DNA of 16,812 nt, from NCBI GenBank assembly GCA_022713905.1, contig JAIHTM010000027.1:1-16812 (forward strand), given 5' to 3'. This DNA comes from Collinsella sp. GTDB lineage: Bacteria > Actinomycetota > Coriobacteriia > Coriobacteriales > Coriobacteriaceae. Within the stretch, counting starts at the first letter, position 1. The number at the start of each line of letters is the position of its first letter. Below the pieces are notes generated by a model that saw only the letters and a program-made list of their open reading frames with translations, was not told the origin of the DNA and made no database searches. Positions 1-7,663 of the stretch are shown in pieces. Both the position numbers and the translations under genes were made by a program.

Positions 1-19
1 AGTCCAGCCCCCGCTCTTT

Positions 20-35
20 TGTAACGGCAGTTACA
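20..35. promoter_or_regulatory. GTAAC-N4-GTTAC palindrome downstream of the ABC operon
   Basis: TGTAACGGCAGTTACA is a perfect inverted repeat with 6-bp arms and a 4-bp centre, just past the stop codon of the ABC ATPase gene. A related GTTAC-N4-GTAAC palindrome lies at 3293-3306, beyond the other end of the same operon. It has no T-run, so it does not look like a terminator. It may be a protein-binding site. The family of any regulator is unknown. Confidence 0.3.
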
Positions 36-43
36 TCAACCGG

Positions 44-796
<753 letters not shown>

Positions 797-808
797 GATA
801 GGACCTCC

Positions 809-2170
809 TTACAGACCGGCGATGTGATCGGCGGGCGTCGCGACGACCTGCCCGGCGCTCTTGGCGGGACGCTTCTTCTTGGTTTCGGCCGTACCCAAAA
901 GCCTCGCCTCAAGGCCGCTCACCAAGCGAGCGAGCGGCAGGGTGATGACCAGATAGAACAGGGCGGCAACCACGTACGGCGTAATGGAGCCCGTCGTGGC
1001 CACGATGGTGCGGGCGTTCATGACGATCTCGACCACGCCCACGGCCGCGAGCAGCGACGTATCCTTGTAAAGCAGGATGAACTCACTGGTCAACGTAGGC
1101 AGGACATTGCGGAACGTCTGCGGAATCATAACGTAGAGCAGTGTCTGGAAGGCGTTCATGCCCAGCGAGCGCGCGGCCTCGTTCTGGCCCTTGGGGATCG
1201 ACTGAATACCGGCGCGGAAGATCTCGCACAGGTAGGCGGACGAGTTCATGGCCATGACGATGACGCCGAGCACATAGTCGTCAACCTTGACGCCGGCCAG
1301 CGGCAGACCGAAGAACGCGATGTAGATCTGCAGGAACGCCGGCGTACCACGGATGATATTCACATAGATACCGGCAAGGCAACGCAGGATGCGCGACTTG
1401 GAGATGCGCATGAGCGACAAGGCAAAGCCAAAGGGAATTGCCAGCGGAAACGCCACGAGCACGATCGAGAGCGACATGAGGAAGCCTTTGAAGACGATCG
1501 GCAGGCTCTGGACCAAAATGACCGGGTTCAGGAACAGGCGCAGGAACATGTTGGAATTCCATGCCTCGACCCACGGCTGCTCCTTAAGGTCGGCCAGGAA
1601 GTTATCGAATGCCGTCACGCCCTTGATCTCCACCGACGGAATCTTGGAGATCTTCTTGGTCGAACCATCGGCCAAAGTGTAGGTGCCGCCAAAGGCCTCG
1701 TCGCCGCCCTCGACGGGGAACGTCACGCCGTAGACCTCGACGCGGAAATAGCCGCCGGCCGGAGCCGTCTCGCCAAAATCGATCTTGAGCGTCTGGCCGT
1801 CGACCTTGCACGTAGGCTTCATGGGCGTACGGTCCATAAGGTCATCGCCCGAGAGCATCGTCAGACGTGTGTCGTCCGCACCAAAGGTCGTGCCATCGGC
1901 AAACGTCAGCGAAAGACCGCTCAGTTCCTCGTCGGCATCGGCCTGGACCTCCCAGGTGATACGAGTCTCGGTGCCACCGACTACGTCGCTACCCGAACCG
2001 GTATTGGGTCGGGCGGTGATCTTTGCGGTCTCAAGTGCCTGAGCAGTCGAGGGCACGCAGGCCCCCGCGCATACCAGGGCGAGCACCACAGCCAGGGCGC
2101 AGGCCAGCTTTTGAAGCATCAAGGGCAGTGGATGGCTCTTGCCCATGGCTCCTTGGTTCAATCGAGACAA
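809..2170 (-). CDS. Amino-acid ABC transporter permease with signal peptide and extracytoplasmic N-terminal domain
   Basis: The C-terminal half (about 215-430) is a His/Glu/Gln-type permease. It has several hydrophobic membrane segments and the EAA loop (EIFRAGIQSIPKGQNEAARSLG region, about 316-338), which contacts the ATPase. Unusually, about 190 residues precede it: a hydrophobic signal-like segment (20-45, possible cleavage after AQA), then a hydrophilic stretch (about 47-185) rich in Thr, Gly and Asp with a beta-strand look. This domain does not resemble the fused substrate-binding domains of GlnP proteins. The chosen start is TTG at 2170 with AGGAG five bases upstream. ATG at 2146 is an alternative but sits only 2 bases after AAGGAG. 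The gene is second in the operon, after an intercistronic hairpin, and its stop lies inside the ATPase ribosome-binding site. Confidence 0.9.
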   Translation of the reverse strand: MSRLNQGAMGKSHPLPLMLQKLACALAVVLALVCAGACVPSTAQALETAKITARPNTGSGSDVVGGTETRITWEVQADADEELSGLSLTFADGTTFGADDTRLTMLSGDDLMDRTPMKPTCKVDGQTLKIDFGETAPAGGYFRVEVYGVTFPVEGGDEAFGGTYTLADGSTKKISKIPSVEIKGVTAFDNFLADLKEQPWVEAWNSNMFLRLFLNPVILVQSLPIVFKGFLMSLSIVLVAFPLAIPFGFALSLMRISKSRILRCLAGIYVNIIRGTPAFLQIYIAFFGLPLAGVKVDDYVLGVIVMAMNSSAYLCEIFRAGIQSIPKGQNEAARSLGMNAFQTLLYVMIPQTFRNVLPTLTSEFILLYKDTSLLAAVGVVEIVMNARTIVATTGSITPYVVAALFYLVITLPLARLVSGLEARLLGTAETKKKRPAKSAGQVVATPADHIAGL

Positions 2171-2236
2171 GGTGGCTCCTAACGTTTAAGTTGCCGACAT
2201 AACGGGGCGGGATGACGCCCATTCAAGAAACGCAAA

Positions 2237-2263
2237 GGCCCTCTCCGCAAAACGGAAAGGGCC
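2237..2263 (-). terminator. Intercistronic hairpin between binding protein and permease genes
   Basis: An 11-bp stem with one mismatch (2237-2247 paired with 2253-2263) and a 5-base loop lies 22 bp past the binding-protein stop codon. On the minus strand it is followed by the moderately T-rich TTTGCGTTTCTT. This fits a partial terminator or 3'-end stabiliser that keeps the binding-protein message more abundant than the permease and ATPase message. The weak T-run argues against complete termination. Confidence 0.55.
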
Positions 2264-2285
2264 CGCGCGCAATCAAGTGACTATT

Positions 2286-3146
2286 TTACTTGATGTTGTA
2301 CTTAGCCATAAGGGCGTCAACGGTACCGTCATCGGTCAGGTCCTTGATAGCCTGGTTGATGTCGTCCTTGAGCTTAGTGTTGCCCTGGTTGATGGCGATG
2401 GCGTACTCCTCGCCGGTGCTGATCTGCTTGATGGTCTGGCAGGTGTTGAACTGCTCGGCGGTCAGCTGGCTGGCAACGGAGCGGTTGGTGACCACGGCGT
2501 CGCCCTTATCGGACTGCAGGGCGCTGAAGCACTCGGTGGCGTCCTTGTAGGGGACGATCTTTGCCTTGGGGAAGTTCTCCTGGGCAAAGGCCTCGGCAGT
2601 CGAGCCAGACTGGACGATGATCGTGGCGTCGGCGTTGTTGAGCTTCTCGCTGTAGTTGTCGGCCGTGATGTCGGTGTTATCGACCTTGGTCACGATAGCC
2701 TGATCGTCCATGTAGTAAGAGTCGGAGAAAGCGACTTCCTTCTCACGCTCTGGCGTGTCAGTGATAGCCGCGATGGCGACGTCGTACTTGGCGCCCGAAG
2801 CAACGCCGGGGACGAGCGTGTCGAAGTCGTTGTTGACGTACTCGACATCCAGGCCCAGCTTGTCGCCGATAGCCTTGATGAGCTCAAGGTCAAAGCCCTG
2901 GTAATCGCCGTTGTCATCCTTGTACTCAAACGGCGCGTACTCGGCAGAAGTGCCGACGGTGAGCGTACCGTCCTTGACGAGTGCATACTCCTTGGAGCCG
3001 TCGACCTTCTCGACCTTCACGTCATCAGAGCTGCTGGAACCGGCATCGGAACCAGAGGCGGCGTTGGACGAGCCGCAGCCCGTCAGTGCGAGGGCAAGCG
3101 CCATGGCGCCCGTGGCGGCAAATGCGCCAAGCTTCTTGAGCTTCAT
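2286..3146 (-). CDS. Amino-acid ABC transporter substrate-binding lipoprotein (SBP_bac_3 family)
   Basis: A predicted lipid-anchored solute receptor of 286 residues that delivers an amino acid to the permease encoded downstream. The N-terminus MKLKKLGAF leads into a hydrophobic stretch ending in lipobox LTGC (Cys24 would be lipidated), then a Ser/Asp-rich linker (25-45). The bacterial family 3 fold starts near GTSAEYAPFEY (65-75), followed by QGFDLELI. The ATG at 3146 is chosen over upstream starts because AAGGAG lies 7 bases before it and it gives a clean signal sequence. A sigma-70-type promoter lies at 3204-3232. Being first in the operon and followed by a hairpin fits high expression. The ligand is not determinable here: Gln, Glu, Arg, His or cystine are all possible. 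Confidence 0.93.
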   Translation of the reverse strand: MKLKKLGAFAATGAMALALALTGCGSSNAASGSDAGSSSSDDVKVEKVDGSKEYALVKDGTLTVGTSAEYAPFEYKDDNGDYQGFDLELIKAIGDKLGLDVEYVNNDFDTLVPGVASGAKYDVAIAAITDTPEREKEVAFSDSYYMDDQAIVTKVDNTDITADNYSEKLNNADATIIVQSGSTAEAFAQENFPKAKIVPYKDATECFSALQSDKGDAVVTNRSVASQLTAEQFNTCQTIKQISTGEEYAIAINQGNTKLKDDINQAIKDLTDDGTVDALMAKYNIK

Positions 3147-3203
3147 AATCAGTCTCCTTCCGGTGACCCCGTTTGATTCAGAGGTCTGCAAAAACTGTTG
3201 GCT

Positions 3204-3232
3204 ATTATGCACCCGGAATTACGAATCTGCAA
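3204..3232 (-). promoter_or_regulatory. Promoter of the amino-acid ABC operon
   Basis: Read on the minus strand, TTGCAG (3227-3232) and CATAAT (3204-3209) are separated by exactly 17 bp. Each matches the sigma-70 -35 or -10 consensus in at least four of six positions. It lies about 58 bp upstream of the binding-protein start. A GATTG-AAA-CAATC palindrome (3243-3255) sits just upstream of the -35 box and could be an operator. Confidence 0.65.
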
Positions 3233-3242
3233 TGAGAAAACT

Positions 3243-3255
3243 GATTGAAACAATC
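3243..3255. promoter_or_regulatory. GATTG-AAA-CAATC palindrome upstream of the ABC promoter
   Basis: A perfect 5-bp inverted repeat with a 3-bp centre ends 11 bp upstream of the predicted -35 box of the ABC operon. The position suits an activator or repressor site. The arms are short, so chance is possible. Confidence 0.25.
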
Positions 3256-3292
3256 CCATAACGTGAATGGAACACTCCACTTTGTGACAGTT

Positions 3293-3306
3293 GTTACTGC
3301 TGTAAC
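3293..3306. promoter_or_regulatory. GTTAC-N4-GTAAC palindrome upstream of the ABC operon
   Basis: GTTACTGCTGTAAC overlaps the stop codon of the endonuclease IV gene and lies about 95 bp upstream of the expected transcription start of the ABC operon. It shares the GTTAC/GTAAC half-sites and 4-bp spacing with the palindrome at 20-35 past the operon's other end, although the half-site order is reversed. No regulator can be named. Confidence 0.25.
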
Positions 3307-4160
3307 GACCTTAATAGCGTAATTTCCGCTGCATAACCTGCAAGTTCGTTCGGCGTCTCCAAAATAAATGGAAGTGCACGCAAGCGGCTATTCGATACAA
3401 TATTCTGCATAACCTGCATACCGCCGCCAAATTCCTCGCTGCCAAGGTATCCCTTGCCGATGCACTCGTGACGATCTTTATGGGCGCCACAAGGGTTCTT
3501 CGAATCGTTGATGTGTACGGCATGCAGGCGATCGATGCCCACCACGCGGTCGAACTCGTCGAGTACGCCGTCCAGATCATGGATGATGTCGTAGCCAGCA
3601 TCGCTCACATGGCAGGTGTCCAAACAAACGCCCAGCTTATCGGACAGCTCTGGGCACTTGGCGGCAACTCCCTCGATAATGCGCGCCAGCTCTTCAAAGC
3701 TACGGCCCACCTCGGTGCCCTTGCCCGCCATGGTCTCGAGCAATACCGTCGTCTGCTGTCCCTCAAACATCACCTGGCACAGTGTGTCGACAATCATCTG
3801 AATGCCGGCGTCTGCCCCCTGTCCCACATGCGCACCGGGATGGAAGTTGTAGAAGTTGCCGGGCAGTGCTTCCAGACGCTGCAAATCTTCCGCCATAGCC
3901 TCCAAGGCAAACTCCCGCGCCCGCTCCTTAGCGGAGCAGGGGTTATAGGTATACGGGGCATGCGCCACCAGCGGTCCAAAGTCGTTTTGCGCCATAAGCT
4001 CGCGCAGAGCCGCCACGTCATCCATGTCAAGGTCTTTTGCCTTGCCACCGCGCGGGTTGCGCGTAAAGAACGCAAAGGTATTGGCACCAATGGACAACGC
4101 CGTCTCCCCCATTGCCCGATAGCCCTTCGTCGTCGAAAGATGACACCCGATCGTTAGCAT
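3294..4160 (-). CDS. nfo: Endonuclease IV (AP endonuclease, deoxyribonuclease IV)
   Basis: This is a base-excision-repair enzyme that cleaves DNA 5' to abasic sites. It has 288 residues, the usual size for the Nfo TIM-barrel family. The metal ligands of the family are all visible: His67 (AHAPYT), His107 (FHPG), Glu142 (LLETMAGKG), Asp181 and His184 (LDTCHVSDAG), His216 (VHINDSK), Asp229 and His231 (HKDRHECIG) and Glu268 (ILETP). The ATG at 4160 is preferred over a TTG at 4166, because the Shine-Dalgarno AGGGGG is 8 bases from the ATG but only 2 from the TTG. The gene lies directly behind a long hairpin repeat (4177-4259), so its leader probably contains that structure. Confidence 0.95.
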   Translation of the reverse strand: MLTIGCHLSTTKGYRAMGETALSIGANTFAFFTRNPRGGKAKDLDMDDVAALRELMAQNDFGPLVAHAPYTYNPCSAKERAREFALEAMAEDLQRLEALPGNFYNFHPGAHVGQGADAGIQMIVDTLCQVMFEGQQTTVLLETMAGKGTEVGRSFEELARIIEGVAAKCPELSDKLGVCLDTCHVSDAGYDIIHDLDGVLDEFDRVVGIDRLHAVHINDSKNPCGAHKDRHECIGKGYLGSEEFGGGMQVMQNIVSNSRLRALPFILETPNELAGYAAEITLLRSLQQ

Positions 4161-4176
4161 CTCCAACTCCCCCTCA

Positions 4177-4259
4177 TCAGTTGCGGTGAAATACGGTCTA
4201 TTGGTGCCTTATTTTGGCGCAAACAGACCGTATTCCACCGCAAGATATAAAAGGGGCAT
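4177..4259 (-). repeat. 83-bp hairpin repeat, copy 1, in the nfo leader
   Basis: The arms (4181-4201 and 4223-4243) begin TTGCGGTGAAATA and end TATTCCACCGCAA, with a 21-base loop. As minus-strand RNA the 21-bp stem is complete, with two G.U pairs. As plus-strand RNA those two positions are A.C mismatches. The repeat continues through a flank, read on plus as a TATAAAAGGGG run to CAT. It aligns without gaps to copy 2 at 5343-5425. Its end lies 16 bases from the nfo start codon and adjoins the ribosome-binding site. No transposase-like features are visible. Confidence 0.8.
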
Positions 4260-4311
4260 CGGGGACAAAGGCCTCCAGGCATTCCAAGCGCTGGTGCCAT
4301 GCCCCCACGCC

Positions 4312-5331
4312 CTAAAGTTTCAAACGAATCGCATCGATGATGTGCGCGCAGCGCTGCGTGGCGGCAAGGGGCATGACGGGACTCTCGAGTTTCCCCGCCT
4401 GAATGAGCTGCGTCGCATGCTGGATTTCGCCGTAGAAATCATCGACCTCAAACGGGGCATTTATTTCTAGCGTTCGACCGTCGGAATACTTCACATGAGC
4501 GCGCTCGGGGCGATGGAGACGCTCGATTTCCAACGAGCCCCGCTCACAGGCAATCGTTAAGCGGCTTTCATATGTTGCTTTGCCGTCGCACGCCATATGA
4601 ATGGGTATACCGCCGACGCTCATATGGATCTCGTCGGCCCAATCGACGCGGCCGCCTGATACGTCACGCCAGCGAACTTCACGGGACGAAACCTCGCACG
4701 CGCCCGCGAGCAAATCCTCAAACCAACCGACCGCATAGCAGCCCATGTCATATAGACAGCCGCCCTGCAACGGATCAAGCAGATAGCCCGAAGGAGACTC
4801 GCCGTAATCGAGCTTTTGCACGCTTTCAATCGAGACAATACGGCCAAGCTCACCCGACGCAAGCAAGTCCTTCACGCGAGTGCGCATCGGGCAAAACCGA
4901 TTCTTCATCGCCTCCATAAACAGCACGCCGCGCTCGCGAGAGGTGGAGGCAATCGAGAAAGCCTCTTCCTCGCTCAAAACGGCCGGCTTTTCGCACAGCA
5001 CGGCCTTTCCAGCGCGCAGCGCGCGACAGGCCCAACGCGTATGCATGCCATGCGGAAGAGCCAAGTAGATTGCGTCGACATCGGGATCGGCAATCAGCGC
5101 ATCATAAGCCGCATCGCCGCTATCGTCAGCCGTGGCATAACTGCGCGCGGCGTCAATCGAAAACGCCCTGCAAAACTCCTCAACATGCGAAGGAGTGCGA
5201 CCGGCGGCAGCCACAAGCCGTGCCCCGTCCACCTCCTTGAGCGACGATGCGAATCGATGCGAAATGTGTCCAGCGCCCAAAACGCCCCAGCGAACATCAC
5301 GCAAACCATCACATGAATCCCGATAGCCCAC
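4312..5331 (-). CDS. Gfo/Idh/MocA-family NAD(P)-dependent oxidoreductase
   Basis: A predicted cytoplasmic sugar or inositol-type dehydrogenase of 339 residues. The Rossmann domain begins with WGVLGAGHIS (Gly19, Gly21). The family lysine motif EKP is at 114-116. The C-terminal domain has the expected alpha/beta pattern (GGCLYDMGCYAVGWFEDLL). The GTG at 5331 is chosen because AAGGGG lies 6 bases upstream and the reading frame further upstream runs into a hairpin repeat. It lies between two copies of that repeat on the same strand as nfo and the aldo/keto reductase. A second, divergent family member is at 13316-14422. The substrate cannot be inferred from the sequence. Confidence 0.88.
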   Translation of the reverse strand: MGYRDSCDGLRDVRWGVLGAGHISHRFASSLKEVDGARLVAAAGRTPSHVEEFCRAFSIDAARSYATADDSGDAAYDALIADPDVDAIYLALPHGMHTRWACRALRAGKAVLCEKPAVLSEEEAFSIASTSRERGVLFMEAMKNRFCPMRTRVKDLLASGELGRIVSIESVQKLDYGESPSGYLLDPLQGGCLYDMGCYAVGWFEDLLAGACEVSSREVRWRDVSGGRVDWADEIHMSVGGIPIHMACDGKATYESRLTIACERGSLEIERLHRPERAHVKYSDGRTLEINAPFEVDDFYGEIQHATQLIQAGKLESPVMPLAATQRCAHIIDAIRLKL

Positions 5332-5342
5332 GACAGCCCCCT

Positions 5343-5425
5343 TCAGTTGCGGTGAAATAGTTCCTGTCGATGTCCTATTCTGCCGCAAACAGGAACTATT
5401 CCACCGCAAGTTATAAAAGGGTCAT
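5343..5425 (-). repeat. 83-bp hairpin repeat, copy 2, in the oxidoreductase leader
   Basis: The arms at 5347-5367 and 5389-5409 form a 21-bp stem with a 21-base loop. There is one G.U pair on the minus strand, at the same place as in copy 1. The inner stem reads GTTC/GAAC where copy 1 reads CGGT/ACCG, so four neighbouring pairs differ but stay complementary. The far flank includes the stop codon of the aldo/keto reductase (5422-5424). The near end is 11 bases from the GTG start of the next gene. This copy therefore fills nearly the whole intergenic space. Confidence 0.8.
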
Positions 5426-6612
5426 GAGGAGCGCGTTTTGCCGAAGGCCTTAAGCACCGCCGTCACGGGGCCAGGCTGAAAACGGCGGCGTACGTCGTCC
5501 AAGCGCCCGGGGATATCGATGTGCTGCGGGCAGTGACGTGCGCATTTGCCGCACTTGACGCAATTGCTCACCAGCTTGGGCTCGTTCGTCCGCACCGCGC
5601 TCGCCGTAAAGTATTGCGACAGGCCCGTAAACCAGCTGTGCGCATAGCTCGCGTTGTAGGCGCCAAAGCAGCCGGGGATATTGATGCCCCTGGGGCACGG
5701 CATGCAGTAGCCGCACCCCGTACAGGGCACGCGATTCGATTTCTCAAACTCTCCCAACACACGTGCGATGGTGTCGAGCTGCTCTGTTGTCATCGAATCC
5801 GGCAGTGCGCGATCCGCCAATGCCGCGTTCTCGTCCACCTGCGCGGTATCGGTCATGCCCGAAAGCAGCATCGTGACTTGAGGATGGTTCCACACCCACG
5901 AAAGGCCCCAAGCAGCCGGCGACTTCAGGTACGGATCGCGTACGTCATCGAGCACGGCGCGGGCCCGCGGAGGCAGCTTGCCCGCCAGGCGTCCACCCAA
6001 AAGCGGTTCCATCACAAACACCGCGAGCCCGCGCTCGGCGGCTGCCATGAGTCCCGCCGTTCCCGCTTGGTAACGCTCTCCAGCGTAGTTGTACTGGATC
6101 TGGCAAAAATCCCAGTCATACGCGTCGAGCATCGTGAGGAAGTCCGCCGCACTGCCGTGGTACGAAAAACCTATCTGGCGAATACGCCCCGCAGCCCTTT
6201 GGTGCGCAATCCAGTCCTCGATACCCAACGCCACCACGCGCTCCCACTGGGCGGGCGAAGTGATGTTGTGCATAAGGTAATAGTCGATATGGTCGGTCCG
6301 CAGGCGGCGCAGTTGCTCGTCGAAGAACCGGTCGAAATCCTCCGCGCACTTGCACGAAGCGTGCGGCAACTTAGTCGCGAGCAACACGCGGTCGCGCAGA
6401 CCCAGGCGCTCAAGTGAGGCGCCCACGCACACCTCGTTACCGGGATAGAGATACGCGGTATCCAGATAATTAATCCCCTGCTCCACCGCACGGGAAATGA
6501 TGGCATCGGCTGTCTTCGCATCCGGACGTCCCGGCGCACCGGGAAATCTCATGCAGCCCAGACCCAGAGCAGATATTCGGTTACCACTTTTGGGGTCAAC
6601 GCGGTATTGCAC
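5422..6612 (-). CDS. Aldo/keto reductase with C-terminal 2x[4Fe-4S] ferredoxin-like domain
   Basis: A predicted oxidoreductase of 396 residues. The AKR barrel carries the catalytic set: Asp51 and a nearby Tyr (NYLDTAYLYPG), Lys81 (LATKLPH) and His115 (YYLMHN). It is followed by two Cys clusters typical of iron-sulfur binding: C297, C300, C303, C306 and C351, C354, C357, C361. Barrel plus ferredoxin-like tail is a known architecture in anaerobes and suggests electron transfer between flavin or ferredoxin carriers and a carbonyl substrate. The GTG at 6612 is chosen because AAAGGAGG lies 4 bases upstream and it gives the family's usual QYR.DPKSG N-terminus. ATG at 6630 is the alternative, with a weaker ribosome-binding site. 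It is divergent from the cyclase gene. Confidence 0.9.
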   Translation of the reverse strand: MQYRVDPKSGNRISALGLGCMRFPGAPGRPDAKTADAIISRAVEQGINYLDTAYLYPGNEVCVGASLERLGLRDRVLLATKLPHASCKCAEDFDRFFDEQLRRLRTDHIDYYLMHNITSPAQWERVVALGIEDWIAHQRAAGRIRQIGFSYHGSAADFLTMLDAYDWDFCQIQYNYAGERYQAGTAGLMAAAERGLAVFVMEPLLGGRLAGKLPPRARAVLDDVRDPYLKSPAAWGLSWVWNHPQVTMLLSGMTDTAQVDENAALADRALPDSMTTEQLDTIARVLGEFEKSNRVPCTGCGYCMPCPRGINIPGCFGAYNASYAHSWFTGLSQYFTASAVRTNEPKLVSNCVKCGKCARHCPQHIDIPGRLDDVRRRFQPGPVTAVLKAFGKTRSS

Positions 6613-6775
6613 GGCCCCTCCTTTCGCCATCAGCACCCCGGCAAGACGAAACACAATGGTCACGCGGCCGAAACATCGTGGAATCGCAATCGAGAACGTA
6701 TCGTAACGCAGCAGAAATCGAGCTGTCACGGCACCGCTTTAACATCAGCAAAAAGCCCGATGAAAGGAGCCGCCC

Positions 6776-7546
6776 ATGCCCGCGCTCGACCTTTGGAACC
6801 TCGCCTCCCAGCTCAAAAGCAACGATTATCGCTGGGTCGACCTCACCCACACGCTCTCATGCGACACCCCGCACTGGTTTGGCTTTAAGCCATTTGAGTC
6901 CACCAAGCTCTTCGACTACCTGCCCGGCACGCCCGAGGACATGCTCGCGCCCATGCGTTGCTTCCAGTATTCGGTCGCCTCGCAGTACGGCACCCACGTC
7001 GACGCGCCGCGCCACTTCCATGTCGAGGGTCGTTCCCTTGGAGAGATTGAACCCATCGAGTTTATGCATCCGCTCTGCGTGATCGACAAGCATGAGGAGT
7101 GCGCCGCGAATCCCGACTTTATCCTGACCATCGAGGACCTCAAAGCCTGGGAGGATGAGCACGGTCGCATTCCCGAGGACGCTTTCGTCGCCTTCCGCTC
7201 CGACTGGTCCAAGCTCGCCGACCTCGAGAACAAGGACGAGGACGGCCAGCCCCACTACCCCGGCTGGGACCTCGGCGCCATCAAGTGGCTCGTTGAAGAG
7301 CGCGACATCGGCGCCATCGGCCACGAGCCGGCTGACACCGACCCGGCGAGCGTGACCACGCGTGAGGACGCCTACCCCTACCCCGGCGAACAGTACATCC
7401 TCTCGGTCGACCGCTATCAGATCGAGGTCATGGACCATCTAGACGAGCTTCCCGCCACGGGCGCCGTCATCTTCTGCACCTTCCCCAAGGTGCGTGATGG
7501 CGTCGGATATCCCGCACGTGTCTTTGCGGTCTGCCCCGCGTCATAA
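6776..7546 (+). CDS. Cyclase-family (kynurenine formamidase-like) metal-dependent hydrolase
   Basis: A cytoplasmic protein of 256 residues with the family signature GTHVDAPRHF (72-81): His74, Asp76 and His80 match metal-site and active-site positions. GHEPADTDP (182-190) carries the later family glutamate. In kynurenine formamidases the first metal ligand is a His four residues before the GTH histidine; here that position is Gln70. The enzyme may be an amide or lactone hydrolase other than kynurenine formamidase, and no tryptophan-catabolism genes are nearby. The ATG at 6776 follows GAAAGGAG at good spacing. It is divergent from the aldo/keto reductase and followed by a GC-rich terminator (7621-7646). 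Confidence 0.85.
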   Translation: MPALDLWNLASQLKSNDYRWVDLTHTLSCDTPHWFGFKPFESTKLFDYLPGTPEDMLAPMRCFQYSVASQYGTHVDAPRHFHVEGRSLGEIEPIEFMHPLCVIDKHEECAANPDFILTIEDLKAWEDEHGRIPEDAFVAFRSDWSKLADLENKDEDGQPHYPGWDLGAIKWLVEERDIGAIGHEPADTDPASVTTREDAYPYPGEQYILSVDRYQIEVMDHLDELPATGAVIFCTFPKVRDGVGYPARVFAVCPAS

Positions 7547-7620
7547 GTTCCCATGCGTTTGTTCTTCTAAATACGGCCATCCGGTGCACGCGACATGGCC
7601 CGGCGGCATACAATCCATCA

Positions 7621-7646
7621 GGCGCCCCATACGCGGGCGCCTTTTT
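7621..7646 (+). terminator. Rho-independent terminator after the cyclase gene
   Basis: GGCGCCC (7621-7627) pairs with GGGCGCC (7635-7641) around a 7-base loop and is followed directly by TTTTT. It lies 75 bp past the cyclase stop codon. It is also unusually close to the next gene: the panE ribosome-binding site begins only a few bases after the T-run. Confidence 0.85.
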
Positions 7647-7663
7647 ATGGGGAGATGATTCAC

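Noticed and set aside
3147..3212. N-terminal extension of the binding lipoprotein to 3212
   Set aside because: It would place a hydrophilic stretch before the signal peptide. The internal ATG at 3146 has an excellent ribosome-binding site.
4160..4180. CTGATGAG after hairpin copy 1 on the minus strand, resembling a hammerhead ribozyme core
   Set aside because: There is no GAAA box or second and third stem at the required positions, and copy 2 has CTGAAGG instead.
5332..5409. Extension of the first oxidoreductase into the hairpin repeat
   Set aside because: The added residues come from the repeat stem. The GTG at 5331 has its own ribosome-binding site and gives the usual family length.
7575..7600. 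GGCCAT/ATGGCC inverted repeat after the cyclase gene
   Set aside because: It has short arms, a 14-base loop and no T-run. The terminator at 7621-7646 explains the region better.
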